Below the pieces are notes generated by a model. It was not told the origin of the DNA. It was given only the letters and a program-made list of their open reading frames with translations, and ran no database searches. This document shows, piece by piece, positions 38,411 to 46,352 of a stretch of DNA of 64,000 nucleotides. The first letter of the stretch is position 1. Each line of letters opens with the position of its first letter. Both the position numbers and the translations under genes were made by a program. This DNA is from Thomasclavelia spiroformis DSM 1552. GTDB taxonomy: Bacteria > Bacillota_I > Bacilli_A > Erysipelotrichales > Coprobacillaceae. The stretch spans positions 558,001-622,000 of the forward strand of contig NZ_CP102275.1 of NCBI RefSeq assembly GCF_025149465.1, read 5' to 3'.

Positions 38411-40801
38411 ATGGATATTAGTTTAAAAGTTTTAAATAGATATATAAAAGTTGATGATCAAGATCCTAAGGAACTTGCTGATAAAATTACTTCAATAGGA
38501 TTAGAAGTAGAAGGAATGCATAATTTAGCAAATGGTAATAATATGACAATTGGTCATGTATTAGAATGTGTTCCACATCCTGATAGTGATCATTTAAATG
38601 TTTGTAAAGTAGAAGTAAAACCTGGAGAAATTAGACAAATTGTTTGTGGGGCACCAAATGTTGCTGCTAATCAAAAAGTAATTGTTGCAAATCCAGGATG
38701 TGATTTAGGTAATGGATTTATTATAAAAGAAAGTAAAATTAGAGGTGTAGAATCTAATGGAATGATCTGTTCGATTGCAGAACTTGGATTAGATCAAAGA
38801 TTGTTAAAACCTGAAGATAAAGAAGGAATACATATATTGGATGATAATGCACCAGTTGGTGAAGATCCATTAGAATATATAGGTCTTAAAGATACAATTT
38901 TGGAGATAGGTTTAACACCAAACCGCGCTGATTGTATGGCATTAACTTCATTTGCATATGAAGTAGGTGCAATTTTAAAACGTGATGTAAATTTACCAAA
39001 AATTGAAACAAAAGGAATAGATGGTAGTGAAATAAATGTTAAAGTAGATACTGATCTATGTTCTTTTTTTGGTGCTAAATTAGTAAAAGGTGTTACAACA
39101 AAAGACTCACCTGAATGGTTAAAAAATGCTTTACTTGCTAGTGGAATCAAACCAATTAATAACATTGTAGATATTTCTAATTTTGTCATGTTGGAAACTG
39201 GCCAACCAATTCATATGTATGATTATGATAAATTAAATAAAAAAGAATTTGTAATTAAAACTGGATTTAATCGTAAAGAAATCTTATTAGATGGAGAAGA
39301 ATATACAATTGAACCTAATGATATTATTGTTTCAACTGATGATGGAATTGGTTGTATTGCTGGTGTTATGGGATCTAATAGTACAAAAATTGATGAAAAT
39401 ACTACAAATATTGTAATTGAAGTTGCTACTTTTGATGGAGCTAATTTAAGAGAAACTGCAAGACGTTTGAATTTACTAACTGATGCATCACAACATTATA
39501 TTAAAGGAGCATTAAATACGGCTAATTCTTTAAATATTTTGGAAAGATGTGCAAATTTATTGGAAGAACTAGCTGATGCTAAAGAAATTTATAAAAGTGT
39601 AACAACTGATTTAAATATTGAAGAACGATATGTAGAAGTTTCAACAAGTAAAGTAAATGGTTTATTAGGAACAAATATTAGTACTTTAGAAATAGAAGAA
39701 ATATTTAATTCATTAAAATTTGAATTTACATTAAATGGAGAGCAATTTAATGTTAAAGTACCAACTTATCGTAATGATATTACAATGACAGCAGATTTAA
39801 TTGAAGAAGTAGCACGTATTTATGGATATGATAAAATACCATCAACTTTGCCTGAAATGTCTATGACTGTTGGTAAAAGAAACGATGTTCAAGCAAAAAA
39901 ACATGTGATTCGTAATTTGCTTAAGGACCAAGGATTACATGAAACATTAACTTATTCTTTAACATCACCAACATTAGTAGAGGATTTTAATATTTTTCAT
40001 ACTAATGAGACAATTAAATTAGCAATGCCGTTAGGAGAAGAAAGAAGTGTAACTAGAAAATCAATAATTAGTTCATTGTTACAAGTAATCAACTATAATC
40101 AATCACATAATATTAAAGATGTTAATGTTTTTGAATTATCTACAACATATTCTAAAGATACCGAATTACAAAACTTAGCAATTGCTTGTTGTGGTGAATA
40201 TAATGGTTTAGCATTTAAACAAATTTCATATAAAGCTGATTATTATTTAATGAAAGGTTTTGTAGAAACAATCTTTAAAAATTTAGGTATCGAAGAATCT
40301 CGTTATAAATTAGTACGAGTAGATCAAAATGATATTAACTATCATCCTGGTAGATCAGCATATATAATGATTGGAAAAGAAATAGTAGGTGTGATTGGTA
40401 ATATTCATCCATTAATGGAAAAGAAATATAATGTAAAAGATGTATATGTTGTAGAATTGAATTTGACAACATTACTTAGCTTAAAAACAAGCAAAGTTAA
40501 ATTCGTTGATATTCCAGTGTATCCATCAGTAAGTAGAGATATTGCTTTAGTAATGGATAAAGATGTTGCTACATATGATGTATGTCGTAAAATTATTCAA
40601 GCAAGTAAACAATTGGTAAAAGAAACTAAAATCTTTGATGTTTATGAAGGTGAACATATTGGAGCTAATAAAAAATCTGTAGCAATTAATTTGATTTTCC
40701 AAGATTCAAAAGGAACTTTACAAGAAAATACTATAAATGCAGTAATGGAAAAGATTTTAGAATCAGTATCAAAAGAATTTGATGCAGTATTAAGAGCATA
40801 A
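38411..40801 (+). CDS. pheT: Phenylalanyl-tRNA synthetase beta subunit
   Basis: This 796-residue subunit has an N-terminal EMAP/OB tRNA-binding domain (about 40-150), the B3/4 editing domain (about 215-385), B5, the pseudo-catalytic core and the C-terminal anticodon-binding FDX-ACB domain (about 700-796, VDIPVYPSVSRDIALVMD). It edits mischarged Tyr-tRNA-Phe. It follows pheS after four bases. A group II intron is inserted in its terminator. Confidence 0.97.
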   Translation: MDISLKVLNRYIKVDDQDPKELADKITSIGLEVEGMHNLANGNNMTIGHVLECVPHPDSDHLNVCKVEVKPGEIRQIVCGAPNVAANQKVIVANPGCDLGNGFIIKESKIRGVESNGMICSIAELGLDQRLLKPEDKEGIHILDDNAPVGEDPLEYIGLKDTILEIGLTPNRADCMALTSFAYEVGAILKRDVNLPKIETKGIDGSEINVKVDTDLCSFFGAKLVKGVTTKDSPEWLKNALLASGIKPINNIVDISNFVMLETGQPIHMYDYDKLNKKEFVIKTGFNRKEILLDGEEYTIEPNDIIVSTDDGIGCIAGVMGSNSTKIDENTTNIVIEVATFDGANLRETARRLNLLTDASQHYIKGALNTANSLNILERCANLLEELADAKEIYKSVTTDLNIEERYVEVSTSKVNGLLGTNISTLEIEEIFNSLKFEFTLNGEQFNVKVPTYRNDITMTADLIEEVARIYGYDKIPSTLPEMSMTVGKRNDVQAKKHVIRNLLKDQGLHETLTYSLTSPTLVEDFNIFHTNETIKLAMPLGEERSVTRKSIISSLLQVINYNQSHNIKDVNVFELSTTYSKDTELQNLAIACCGEYNGLAFKQISYKADYYLMKGFVETIFKNLGIEESRYKLVRVDQNDINYHPGRSAYIMIGKEIVGVIGNIHPLMEKKYNVKDVYVVELNLTTLLSLKTSKVKFVDIPVYPSVSRDIALVMDKDVATYDVCRKIIQASKQLVKETKIFDVYEGEHIGANKKSVAINLIFQDSKGTLQENTINAVMEKILESVSKEFDAVLRA

Positions 40802-40807
40802 TTATAA

Positions 40808-40837
40808 AAGAAATGGACTAGTGTCTGTTTCTTTTTA
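40808..40837 (+). terminator. pheT terminator, T-tract interrupted by a group II intron
   Basis: AAGAAATGGAC pairs fully with GTCTGTTTCTT (two G-T pairs) around loop TAGT, followed by TTTA. The intron begins at 40838, within the T-tract. Confidence 0.85.
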
Positions 40838-42733
40838 GTGTGCCACGCATGACATAAGACTAGGTGGTGAAAGTCCACTGTGGGGGTTTCGTACTACCAA
40901 CCACTAGCCGAAGACAAGGTATCCATCGTAAGGTGTGAACGGGAGGAAGTTGGAGGCAAAGTCCTGACCCAAGGAATACGAACTATTTTAGGCAGAAGCT
41001 TATCGGATGAGATTGCTAAACAAATCGAAGTCCAATAGTACGACGGAATAAGCAGTGTAAAGATAGTGGGTACATAGGATGAAAGTGTTATGTCTTACCG
41101 TGGGAGGTCCTAGGAACATGATGAAAATGTAATCATGGTGGAAACGTTTGTCCTAGGAAGTCAGCCGAGGTCATAGTAGTGATGATGATAACTGTAATGG
41201 TTATCTAGCGAAGGACCGAACATAAGGAGGTGAACTGGAAATGAAAGATACTCAAGATAAAATAGGATACTGTCAACTATCATTAGGCTTACTCTATGAA
41301 GATAGTACGGAATACGACAATAGTGGAGAAGTGTATCCTACATCAAAACAAGAGATATCACATACGAAGAACACCAATAGATTTGTAGTACATGAGAAGT
41401 TACTTGAAACAATTATGGAGGATGCCAATATAGAAAAGGCAATCCAAAGGGTTATGAGTAATAAGGGAAGTGGTGGTGTAGATAAAATGCAAGTCGCAGA
41501 AGTTCGTACGCATTTCGCACAACACTGGTCTTATCTAAAGAAACTTATCATGGAGGGACATTATAGTCCACAAGCCGTTAAAAGAGTAGAAATACCAAAA
41601 GATAACGGAAAGAAAAGAGAGTTAGGAATTCCAACAGTGACGGATAGGGTCATACAACAGGCGATAGTACAGGTACTGACACCAATATTTGAACCCCAAT
41701 TCAGTGACAATAGTTATGGGTTCCGACCAAGAAGAAATGCCCATCAAGCAGTAAGAAAAGTAGTCGAATACGCCAATGAAGGATATCGATATACAGTAGA
41801 CCTAGATTTAGAGAAGTACTTTGATACAGTCAACCATTCAAGACTTATACAGATATTGTCACAAACTATTAAAGACGGAAGAGTTATATCACTCATACAT
41901 AAATATCTCAATGCAGGAGTCATAGTAAAACATAAGTTTGAAGAAACTACAAAAGGAGTACCCCAAGGTGGGCCACTCAGCCCATTATTATCAAATATAT
42001 ATCTTAATGAATTTGATAAAGAAATGGAAAGAAGAGGAAATCGATTTGTAAGGTACGCAGATGACTGTGTCATACTATTCAAAAGTAAAAGAAGTGCAAT
42101 GAGAGTCAAAGAAACAGTGACAAGATATTTAGAAGAGAAATTATTTGTAAAAGTGAACCAAGAGAAGACAAAGGTAGCCTATATTACTGATATAAAATTC
42201 TTGGGCTTTGGATTTTATATAGAGAAGAGTGGTAATGTACGAATCACTGTTCACAAGAAATCTAAAGAAAAGATGAAAAAGAGAATAAAGGAAATCACCA
42301 AAAGGAACCGACCAATATCAAGTAAGGAATTAGCTAAAGAGTTAAAAGAATACATTACAGGTTGGGTGAATTACTATAGGATAGCGAATATGAGTAAACA
42401 TCTAAGGGAAATAGACTCATGGATGAGAAGAAGAATACGAATGATATATTGGAAAAGATGGAAGTTAGTAAGAACAAGGTATAGAAATTTACAAAAACTA
42501 GGTATTAATAAAAGTAAGGCATGGGAATGGGCAAACACAAGAAAAAGCTACTGGCACATCGCCAATAGCTTCATACTAAAAAGGACACTTACAAATGAAG
42601 TATTAAAAATATACGGATTTATAAGTGCACTAGATTATTACAACTCTATAAACTTATGAAACGCCGTGTAGGGAACCCTACGCACGGTGTTGTGAAAGGG
42701 GCGAAAGATTTTAATTCTTAGCCCCTATTCAAT
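40838..42733 (+). mobile_element. Group II intron, probably class IIC, with maturase gene
   Basis: The 5' end is GTGTGCCACGCATGAC, the group II consensus. A structured 400-base 5' region precedes a reverse transcriptase gene. Domain V near 42661-42692 folds as ACGCCGTG with CACGGTGT plus a TAGG/CCTA tip helix, a two-base CG bulge and a GAAC loop. The triad position reads CGC, as in class IIC. Domain VI ends near CCCCTATTCAAT (42733). Insertion just past a terminator stem is the known IIC preference. The 3' boundary is accurate to a few bases. Confidence 0.88.
41241..42659 (+). CDS. ltrA: Group II intron reverse transcriptase/maturase
   Basis: This 472-residue protein has an N-terminal extension (about 1-50), the finger-palm reverse transcriptase domain with YADDCVILF as catalytic motif and GVPQGGPLSPLLSN upstream of it, then the maturase X domain (about 360-470, ITGWVNYYRIANM ... 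WANTRKSYWHIANS). No DNA-binding/endonuclease domain follows, as expected for class IIC. It has AAGGAGGTG before the ATG and appears intact. Codon use is less AT-rich than neighbouring genes, in keeping with transfer. Confidence 0.95.
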   Translation: MKDTQDKIGYCQLSLGLLYEDSTEYDNSGEVYPTSKQEISHTKNTNRFVVHEKLLETIMEDANIEKAIQRVMSNKGSGGVDKMQVAEVRTHFAQHWSYLKKLIMEGHYSPQAVKRVEIPKDNGKKRELGIPTVTDRVIQQAIVQVLTPIFEPQFSDNSYGFRPRRNAHQAVRKVVEYANEGYRYTVDLDLEKYFDTVNHSRLIQILSQTIKDGRVISLIHKYLNAGVIVKHKFEETTKGVPQGGPLSPLLSNIYLNEFDKEMERRGNRFVRYADDCVILFKSKRSAMRVKETVTRYLEEKLFVKVNQEKTKVAYITDIKFLGFGFYIEKSGNVRITVHKKSKEKMKKRIKEITKRNRPISSKELAKELKEYITGWVNYYRIANMSKHLREIDSWMRRRIRMIYWKRWKLVRTRYRNLQKLGINKSKAWEWANTRKSYWHIANSFILKRTLTNEVLKIYGFISALDYYNSINL

Positions 42734-42743
42734 TTATTGGTAT

Positions 42744-42771
42744 AAATAAAAACCAGATTAATATCTGGTTT
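42744..42771 (-). terminator. Terminator of the tmcAL operon
   Basis: On the minus strand AAACCAGAT pairs with ATCTGGTTT (42750-42771), followed by TTATTTA. It overlaps the tmcAL stop. Confidence 0.75.
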
Positions 42772-43909
42772 ATAATTTAGGAATACTCTTATATTCAAGA
42801 GAAATTAATTGGTCAGGACTATTTGATATGCATGATAAAAGCTTTGTTGCTTTAAATTCAAGATTTAAAGCTAAATGTTGATAACTAGAAAAGTTAGTTA
42901 TTATTTTATAATCGCATATTTTTTTGATTCTATTTAAATATTTTTGACCAACATTATTCATTTTTAAAACTCTAATATAATCAATTTTCATACTTTCAAT
43001 AATTGTAGCCTTATTATTACCCATTAAAATATGAATTAACATTCTTTGGATTCTAGAACGTGTATAACGTTTAGAAGTCAAAGATGTTATGAATTGATTC
43101 ATATCTTTGCATAATAATATTTTTTCTTTGAGTAAATTTTCTATTCCCTCATCAACAAGATGAATATATTTTAATTCATCTTTTGAAATTGTTAAAAGTT
43201 TGTAACGTAGAAAAGGAAAGAAATCTTCAAAAAAATAAAATTCTTTATATTCATCATAGTTACAAATTTGATTTGTTATAGCTATATTATTTTTTAATGC
43301 ATGTCTTATAGCACTTGCTGAACATATATTTTCAAGTTCTAAACTATGAAAATCATTTGTTCTTTTTATACAATGTAAATTAATTTGAAAGTTATTATTT
43401 ATGACTTCTTTTACATATGCTAAACCTAATAAATCATTAGGGGTAGTAATACTTTTATTCATTAAAATTGATAATGCTTTATTGCAAGCATCAGGATAAC
43501 GTAAACCTAAATTTAGTTGATGCTTTACTAATGTATTATAATCATTAGTATTATTTTTTATTGTCAAAGCAATATCTTTAAAAAGGTCAATATTACCACT
43601 TTCACTTCCAAAAACAATGTCAGTTACATTTAATTTATGGAGTATTTCAATTGCTCCCTTAGCAAAATAATCAGCACTTTGTACACTATATACAAATGGT
43701 AATTCAATGACTAAATCAACACCATTTTTAATTGCTATTTTAGCTCTTGTCCACTTATCGCTTATTGCTGGTTCACCACGTTGAACAAAATGACTTGACA
43801 TAATTATTATTGTTATATCAGGGTTAACTAGTTCTTTTGCTTTGTTTAAATGATATAAATGTCCTTGGTGAAAGGGATTATATTCAACAATTAATCCAAG
43901 AACTTTCAT
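42770..43909 (-). CDS. tmcAL: tRNA(Met) cytidine acetate ligase TmcAL (YlbM)
   Basis: This 379-residue nucleotidyltransferase-fold enzyme makes N4-acetylcytidine at the wobble base of elongator tRNA-Met from acetate and ATP, as known for Bacillus TmcAL. Motifs are GLIVEYNPFHQGHLYHL with the HxGH-type signature, SSHFVQRGEPAISDKW, IELPFVYSVQSADYFA and FGSESG. Length matches the family. The start overlaps the upstream ThrE subunit gene by four bases (ATGA). Confidence 0.94.
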   Translation of the reverse strand: MKVLGLIVEYNPFHQGHLYHLNKAKELVNPDITIIIMSSHFVQRGEPAISDKWTRAKIAIKNGVDLVIELPFVYSVQSADYFAKGAIEILHKLNVTDIVFGSESGNIDLFKDIALTIKNNTNDYNTLVKHQLNLGLRYPDACNKALSILMNKSITTPNDLLGLAYVKEVINNNFQINLHCIKRTNDFHSLELENICSASAIRHALKNNIAITNQICNYDEYKEFYFFEDFFPFLRYKLLTISKDELKYIHLVDEGIENLLKEKILLCKDMNQFITSLTSKRYTRSRIQRMLIHILMGNNKATIIESMKIDYIRVLKMNNVGQKYLNRIKKICDYKIITNFSSYQHLALNLEFKATKLLSCISNSPDQLISLEYKSIPKL

Positions 43910-44361
43910 AAATTAACCTTCAAAGAGTATTTAGAAAATTTTTTAATAACTTTAAATATTGTTGAAACAATCATAATTGCTAATGCTAGACTAGCAGAAA
44001 TGGCAATAGTATGAATGAAACTATCTATAAATAATGCTGTATTTCCTTGTGTACAATAAAGCATAGTTTGATAAATTCCACGTCCAGGTACAAGTGGGAA
44101 ACAGCCTATAATCAAAAATATTGTTGCAGGTGCTTTAAAGATACGAGCTGCTATTTCAGAAAATAAACTAACTATTGTCATTGCAATAAAATAAGCAACT
44201 AATTCGTTATTAAAATTATTAAACAATAAAAATACTAACCAACCCAACGCTCCACCAAAAGAACTAACTAAAACAAATCGCAATTGGTGATGAATTCTAA
44301 ATATTAAAGAAAAACCAATACAAGCAACAAACGCACTTAAACATTGAATAAAATTATTCAT
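43906..44361 (-). CDS. Threonine/serine exporter ThrE, small subunit (YjjB/DUF3815 type)
   Basis: This 151-residue membrane protein has four or five hydrophobic segments and the family block FPLVPGRGIYQTMLYCTQGN (about 89-108), typical of YjjB-like halves of split ThrE exporters. The larger half, a DUF1212 protein, lies immediately upstream. Together they are expected to export threonine, serine or dicarboxylates. It shares an operon with tmcAL. Confidence 0.85.
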   Translation of the reverse strand: MNNFIQCLSAFVACIGFSLIFRIHHQLRFVLVSSFGGALGWLVFLLFNNFNNELVAYFIAMTIVSLFSEIAARIFKAPATIFLIIGCFPLVPGRGIYQTMLYCTQGNTALFIDSFIHTIAISASLALAIMIVSTIFKVIKKFSKYSLKVNL

Positions 44362-44362
44362 C

Positions 44363-45112
44363 TTAACCTCCTAAAAGTACCATTATTGTTCCAACGCCAA
44401 CTGCAATAAAAGTAGCAGTTAATAACGCTTCTAACATACGTGCTGTACCTGAAATATAATCGCCACCCATAATATCTCTTAAACTATTTGTAATTGCTAC
44501 ACCTGGTGTCAAAATCATTAAACAACCAATAATTACAGCTTGAAGGTTATCAATAAATCCAACTTTATTGCAAACAATGGCAATTATTGTTAAAAGCATA
44601 CTGGATAAAAGGGTACAAACTAAGTTATTAATTTCAAGAATTTCTATTAGCCAAATGAAAAAATATAATATCAAACCAATAAAAAATCCACAAATTGTTT
44701 CACTAATTCCACCACCAAAAAAGGTTGTAAAAGAAGCCGTACCTATACCATAACCCCAAAATACAAGTTTCATATTTGTAGGAATGTTTATAATTTCATT
44801 AACCTGTGCTTTTAAAGTGTGATAATTAGGCCGATTACAACAAACATTGCGCACTAAATTATTTAACTCATAAAGCTTTTCTAAATTAACTCGATTTTGT
44901 TGCGTACGTTTAGATAGAGTAAACGTATGATAATCATGTGTTTCGATTGTAAGAGTAAAATATGTTGGTAGAGCAAATACCTCAACATTTTGATAACCAT
45001 AACTTTTGCACATTCTTAATAAAGATTCTTCTACGCGATATATTTCAGCACCATATTTTAATAAAAGACGCCCAATTTCTCCAATTAAGTTTATAAGTTT
45101 TTGTTCGTTCAT
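44363..45112 (-). CDS. Threonine/serine exporter ThrE, large subunit (YjjP/DUF1212 type)
   Basis: This 249-residue protein has an N-terminal soluble region (GEIGRLLLKYGAEIYRVEESL), then five membrane segments with GGGISE, LTPGVAITNSLRDIMGGDYISG (about 200-220) and a glycine-rich end. These are hallmarks of the DUF1212/YjjP half of the split exporter. It is the first gene of a minus-strand operon with the YjjB-type half and tmcAL. The ribosome site is GAGGTGAA. Confidence 0.87.
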   Translation of the reverse strand: MNEQKLINLIGEIGRLLLKYGAEIYRVEESLLRMCKSYGYQNVEVFALPTYFTLTIETHDYHTFTLSKRTQQNRVNLEKLYELNNLVRNVCCNRPNYHTLKAQVNEIINIPTNMKLVFWGYGIGTASFTTFFGGGISETICGFFIGLILYFFIWLIEILEINNLVCTLLSSMLLTIIAIVCNKVGFIDNLQAVIIGCLMILTPGVAITNSLRDIMGGDYISGTARMLEALLTATFIAVGVGTIMVLLGG

Positions 45113-45134
45113 AATTCACCTCAAATCATACAAA

Positions 45135-45143
45135 AGTATACCA
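45135..45143 (-). promoter_or_regulatory. Extended -10 promoter of the ThrE-tmcAL operon
   Basis: On the minus strand TGGTATACT lies about 20 bases before the start of the DUF1212 gene. Confidence 0.55.
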
Positions 45144-45219
45144 CGAATAAATTTTAAATGATATAAAATGATGATTAATATTTGTAAATTATTATGATAA
45201 AATAATCTTGGTGATGATT

Positions 45220-45640
45220 ATGTTAAAAGGATATCAATATAAAATGAAAATAGACATATATATTATTGAATAAAATATATGCAATAACTACAAATGACAA
45301 ATATGAATATACAGCATTGATAAAAGAAGCAACAAGACAATTAAATGAATATTTTAATGGTGAAAGGAAAGTATTTGATTTGTTTTTAGATTTGACAGGA
45401 ACTTCTTTTCAAATAAAAGTTTGGCAAGAATTATTAAAGATATTATATGGTGAAACAAAAAGTTATAAAGATGTTGGCATAAATAACTCAAAAGCATGTT
45501 GAGTAATAGGAATGGCAAATAATAAAAATAGAGTTATGATAGTAGTACCATGTCATTGAATAATTGATTCTAATAAAAAAATTAGTAGGTTATGCTGGAG
45601 GAATGAACTAAAAGAGCAGTTATTAAATTTAGAAAAAAAT
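45220..45640 (+). pseudogene. ogt: Decayed O6-methylguanine-DNA methyltransferase gene
   Basis: Reading across frames gives the ordered Ogt motifs: LDLTGTSFQIKVWQELL, YGETKSYKD, VIGMANNKN, the alkyl-acceptor block VPCH and LVGYAGGMN. The gene is broken by TAA at 45271, TGA at 45500, TGA at 45557 and TAA at 45609, with frameshifts near 45265, at an A-run near 45575 and near 45608. Both TGAs stand where Arg (CGA) is expected, one of them in the active-site PCHR. The product could not be made. A bidirectional terminator follows. Confidence 0.88.
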
Positions 45641-45648
45641 TTAATTAA

Positions 45649-45684
45649 AAAAACACAGTTCAATTCATTATGAACTGTGTTTTT
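45649..45684. terminator. Bidirectional terminator between ogt pseudogene and EIIB
   Basis: AAAAACACAGTTCA (45649-45662) pairs perfectly with TGAACTGTGTTTTT (45671-45684). Confidence 0.85.
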
Positions 45685-45687
45685 AGT

Positions 45688-46011
45688 TTATGATACATAA
45701 TTTTCAGATATTTTTGAAAAAGCTTTATCGAGGATATATTGACCATCTATATTTGCATAAGCTCCTATTCCTATTTGTTCAACAGGACAATCTACAATTT
45801 TTTCAATTAGAAATTGTTTAAAACAAATCAAGGGTGTGAGTAAAACAACATCTGCATCTATAGCTTTTTCACATATATCGTGGATAGAACAGGCATATAT
45901 TTCACATTCAATAGAATCCTTTATTGATGCTTCTTTCATTTTGCTTACTAGATAGTTATTTGCAATAGCCATGTCATTATATGTATCACATAGTAAGACA
46001 ATTTTTTTCAC
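45688..46011 (-). CDS. Orphan PTS EIIB-like protein, lactose/cellobiose type
   Basis: This 107-residue protein resembles EIIB of the lactose/cellobiose PTS family: a VLLC opening strand with the candidate phospho-cysteine (Cys7) and the PVEQIGIGAYANIDGQYIL ending. The usual CSxGMST phosphate loop is replaced by CDTYNDM, so phosphotransfer is uncertain. No EIIA or EIIC genes are nearby. The start is GTG 46011 after GAAAGGGG; an ATG at 46077 would give an unusual leader. A cre-like site lies upstream. Regulatory use is possible. Confidence 0.65.
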   Translation of the reverse strand: MKKIVLLCDTYNDMAIANNYLVSKMKEASIKDSIECEIYACSIHDICEKAIDADVVLLTPLICFKQFLIEKIVDCPVEQIGIGAYANIDGQYILDKAFSKISENYVS

Positions 46012-46081
46012 AATATAAGCCCCTTTCTCAATTTTTAATCTAGAAATTATATGAAATTTACAGACGTATTTTACCATAAAA

Positions 46082-46096
46082 TGTAAACACTTTCAA
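46082..46096 (-). promoter_or_regulatory. cre-like site upstream of the EIIB gene
   Basis: TGTAAACACTTTCA (46082-46095) matches the CcpA cre consensus except at the central CG. It lies about 75 bases before the EIIB start. Confidence 0.4.
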
Positions 46097-46352
46097 GTTT
46101 TTTTGGTAAATGATCTATTAATGACATTTCTTTTAATTTTTTTGATAATTAACTAACTATTAGTTTCTTCTTATTATTTCCTAGGAAATAATATATTAAT
46201 TTGAAAAATTTTGCTGATATCTAAGATAATTATATATATAATTTGAAAAATAATAAAATATACTAAAAAAGTAATCAATTTATAAAAAAACTCGCAAGTA
46301 AAAAATTAATTGACTATAATATATATAGATATAGAAAGTGGGGATAAATAAT
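46097..46352. other. AT-rich intergenic region before the second pyk
   Basis: No coding sequence is visible in the 340 bases between the EIIB and pyk genes. The stretch holds an inverted repeat AACTAA-CTA-TTAGTT (46151-46165), a perfect 22-bp palindrome (46172-46193) and a TATAAT at 46315-46320. The rest is mostly A/T tracts. Confidence 0.6.
46172..46193. repeat. Perfect 22-bp palindrome upstream of the second pyk
   Basis: Each arm is TATTATTTCCT and its complement, with no spacer (centre CCTAGG). It is about 120 bases before the -10 and 160 before the start. The form suits a dimeric repressor or activator site. Confidence 0.6.

Noticed and set aside
38794-39189. Minus-strand 131-codon frame in pheT
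   Set aside because: It is a shadow of the conserved pheT coding strand.
41744-42109. Minus-strand reading frame inside the maturase gene
   Set aside because: It is antisense to conserved reverse transcriptase codons, with no ribosome site.
45220-45640. TGA as a tryptophan codon, as in Mollicutes
   Set aside because: The two TGAs fall at Arg positions of Ogt, the gene also has TAA stops and frameshifts, and TGA ends real genes elsewhere (for example at 11957).
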